This document shows, piece by piece, positions 62,349-64,000 of a stretch of DNA of 64,000 nucleotides. Source of the DNA: Epiperipatus broadwayi. Lineage: Eukaryota > Onychophora > Udeonychophora > Euonychophora > Peripatidae. Position numbers and translations under genes: made by a program. The stretch spans positions 4,437,649-4,501,648 of the forward strand of contig JAQFVV010000049.1 in assembly GCA_028023455.1 (NCBI GenBank), given 5' to 3'. Under the pieces are notes generated by a model. The model saw only the letters and a program-made list of their open reading frames with translations. It was not told where the DNA came from and ran no database searches. The first letter of the stretch is position 1. Each line of letters opens with the position of its first letter.

Positions 62349-63590
62349 ATATATATATATATATATATATTATAGTTTTAGGAAATTATCTATTGAGCCA
62401 AGATGAATGCATAATATGTATATTTTTAAGAGTTATTTGTATTCTAAATTTATAAAGTTTAAGTACTAGGTTACTATGTTTTAAACAGTTGATATATATA
62501 TATTCTGTATGTCAATGAAAAAAGACAAGTCTTTATACTAATTTTTGCTCCAAAAGACAATGTAAGGCATATTTTAGGGGATGACTTTTCTTTTCATGTA
62601 CAAAAATGTATATTTATTCAAGTACAAAAGTGTACATTTATTCAAGTACTTCTTTTTGCAGAATGATCTAAGATTCTTACCCAGAAGCACTGCACAATTC
62701 CTCTCCTGTTCTCACTGAAATAGCTCTTTCTTTTTGCATTTATTTTATCTGAGGATCAAAATATTATTCTGATTAAATTTACCATTAAATCAAATATTAA
62801 TTGTGAGATTTACAAGACAGAAGTGGTAACAATTATTACAGTTAAAAATGATTTGTCTATACAAAAACAACAAAAAATGCAGGCACAAAAATTCAGAAAA
62901 TGTTCACATGTTATGTCCATTACAACACACATCATATTGAATTACAAAGATTTATATATGGCACAACCACATCCATTCATTATCAAGTGTGCACATCATA
63001 AACATTTACCAAATTATTCATAATATCCTTGGGCATTCTTATTAAAAACGTTTTTTTAGGAGAAAGATTAATGATTTAAATTAAATTTGTCCTTGATTAT
63101 AAAAATCCATTTATGTTATTTAAAAGTATTTTTGAAGAAAAATACTTAAGCAAAAATTTAAACTTTGATTATTAAAATCATTTTTGCTATTTAATGTTTT
63201 TTTTAGGAGGAAAAAAGTGTTTAAAAGTCAAACTGATTTTTTTGTTTATCTTAAATATTTAAAAACTACCATAATAAAACTCTAAAAGTAAATCAAGCAT
63301 TCTAAATCTAAGTATTAAATATAAATAAAATAAGTATCTAAACTACATAAATGAAATTACAAATTGTCTGATATATTGACTTGTGGTATCTCCATACAGG
63401 TAGAATTACATTTGATGAAAATGATTGATGGGAAAATACATAAGTACTAAATACTTTATATTACCATTTATTTAAGGCATTAACATCAGTAATATTGTTT
63501 ATGTATATATTCATTACGTTATAATTCAATATGTCCATCATGTGTTTCAACAGGTAAACAAAAGCCTTTTATCTGGCTGATGATTTTAAC
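62349..63590. other. AT-rich non-coding stretch, nothing recognised
   Basis: A 20-bp near-duplication lies at about 62597-62645 (gtacaaaa-tgtatatttattcaa type). No other feature recognised. Confidence 0.4.
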
Positions 63591-63690
63591 TAGGGCTTAT
63601 ATTTAGGATAATGCTTATATAAAGATCATCCTAAAAAATTATACTAGGGCTTATTTTCTAGTTAGGTTTTATTTTCAGGAAACAGAGCAT
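63591..63690. repeat. Short dispersed repeat with agggcttat motifs
   Basis: actagggcttatattt and actagggcttattttc, followed by gttaggttttattttcagg, resemble the short tagggcttatttt repeats seen in many animal genomes. Assigned from memory of the motif only; no termini defined. Confidence 0.4.
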
Positions 63691-64000
63691 ATATACATAT
63701 TTCCAAACATATAAACCATTGTAAATGTTTACAGTTTAAACTGCATATGACTTGATCAACACTTATATTGCAAATGTCATAAAATCATTACCTAAACTAA
63801 TAACATAATCCACTTGTTACATACTTCAAATCCATACATTATAAAAAGAATTATTTAGATAAGTAATTGTAAAAGTGTATCACAAATGCCTAAATGAAGC
63901 ACTCATCTCTGGTTTCTTGTTTTAGATGCTATTAAAAATGTCATTGATTTCATAATAGTAATTTCATTAACAAAGCAGTTGAAACTGAAATATGTAAATA

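Overview
This looks like very AT-rich, non-coding DNA from an animal genome, probably an invertebrate. I found no convincing host gene, no host exon series and no functional RNA gene. The evidence for an animal is the content: an APE-endonuclease LINE, a Ty3/gypsy LTR retrotransposon, a Penelope-like remnant, tRNA-Gly-derived SINEs, and tandem repeats with hammerhead ribozymes of the type known from animal retrozymes. I cannot name the species. Almost everything that can be annotated is mobile DNA or its wreckage.

Layout. 0-9 kb: a foldback repeat with a 349-bp period (2.4-3.15 kb), a decayed Penelope-like GIY-YIG endonuclease (3.45-3.93 kb), a decayed ribozyme repeat (5.3-5.6 kb), a short SINE (7.57 kb) and a long near-perfect hairpin (8.2 kb). 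13.3-15.6 kb: the centrepiece, a 2.2-kb composite of two unrelated ribozyme repeat families (A, 474-bp period; R, 454-bp period). Each is arranged as antisense tandem followed by an inverted sense copy, and one 10-bp direct repeat flanks the whole. 17.4 kb: a 135-bp R derivative with a 13-bp target duplication. 18.6 kb: a second SINE. 23.25-25.44 kb: a 2.2-kb element E with TG...CA ends, whose sisters lie at 48.9-50.8 kb and, inverted, at 60.2-62.3 kb. 30.1-35.6 kb: two 1.5-kb direct repeats around an isolated R unit and a 42-bp minisatellite. 35.8 kb: a 246-bp (TAA)n tract. 37.6 kb: a LINE 3' fragment. 39.4-47.7 kb: a minus-strand Ty3/gypsy element with both LTRs, gag, RT and integrase remnants, carrying a nearly intact LINE on the plus strand (40.7-43.7 kb). 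55.1 kb: a third SINE. 63.6 kb: a short dispersed repeat.

How the parts fit. The main result is a set of hammerhead ribozymes in two small repeat families. They have intact CUGANGA and GAAA cores, a short helix II, a self-complementary helix III and a two-part helix I. Family R recurs at four places with a common 3' end, and one insertion has a clear target duplication, so it has moved as an RNA-derived element. This matches the retrozyme concept: non-autonomous repeats whose transcripts self-cleave into monomers that can circularise and are thought to be copied by Penelope-like enzymes. A Penelope-like remnant is present in the same window. The shared antisense-then-sense architecture of families A, R and possibly C suggests a common snap-back or twin-priming step at insertion. 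These functional readings are inference; the motifs and repeats are read from the sequence.
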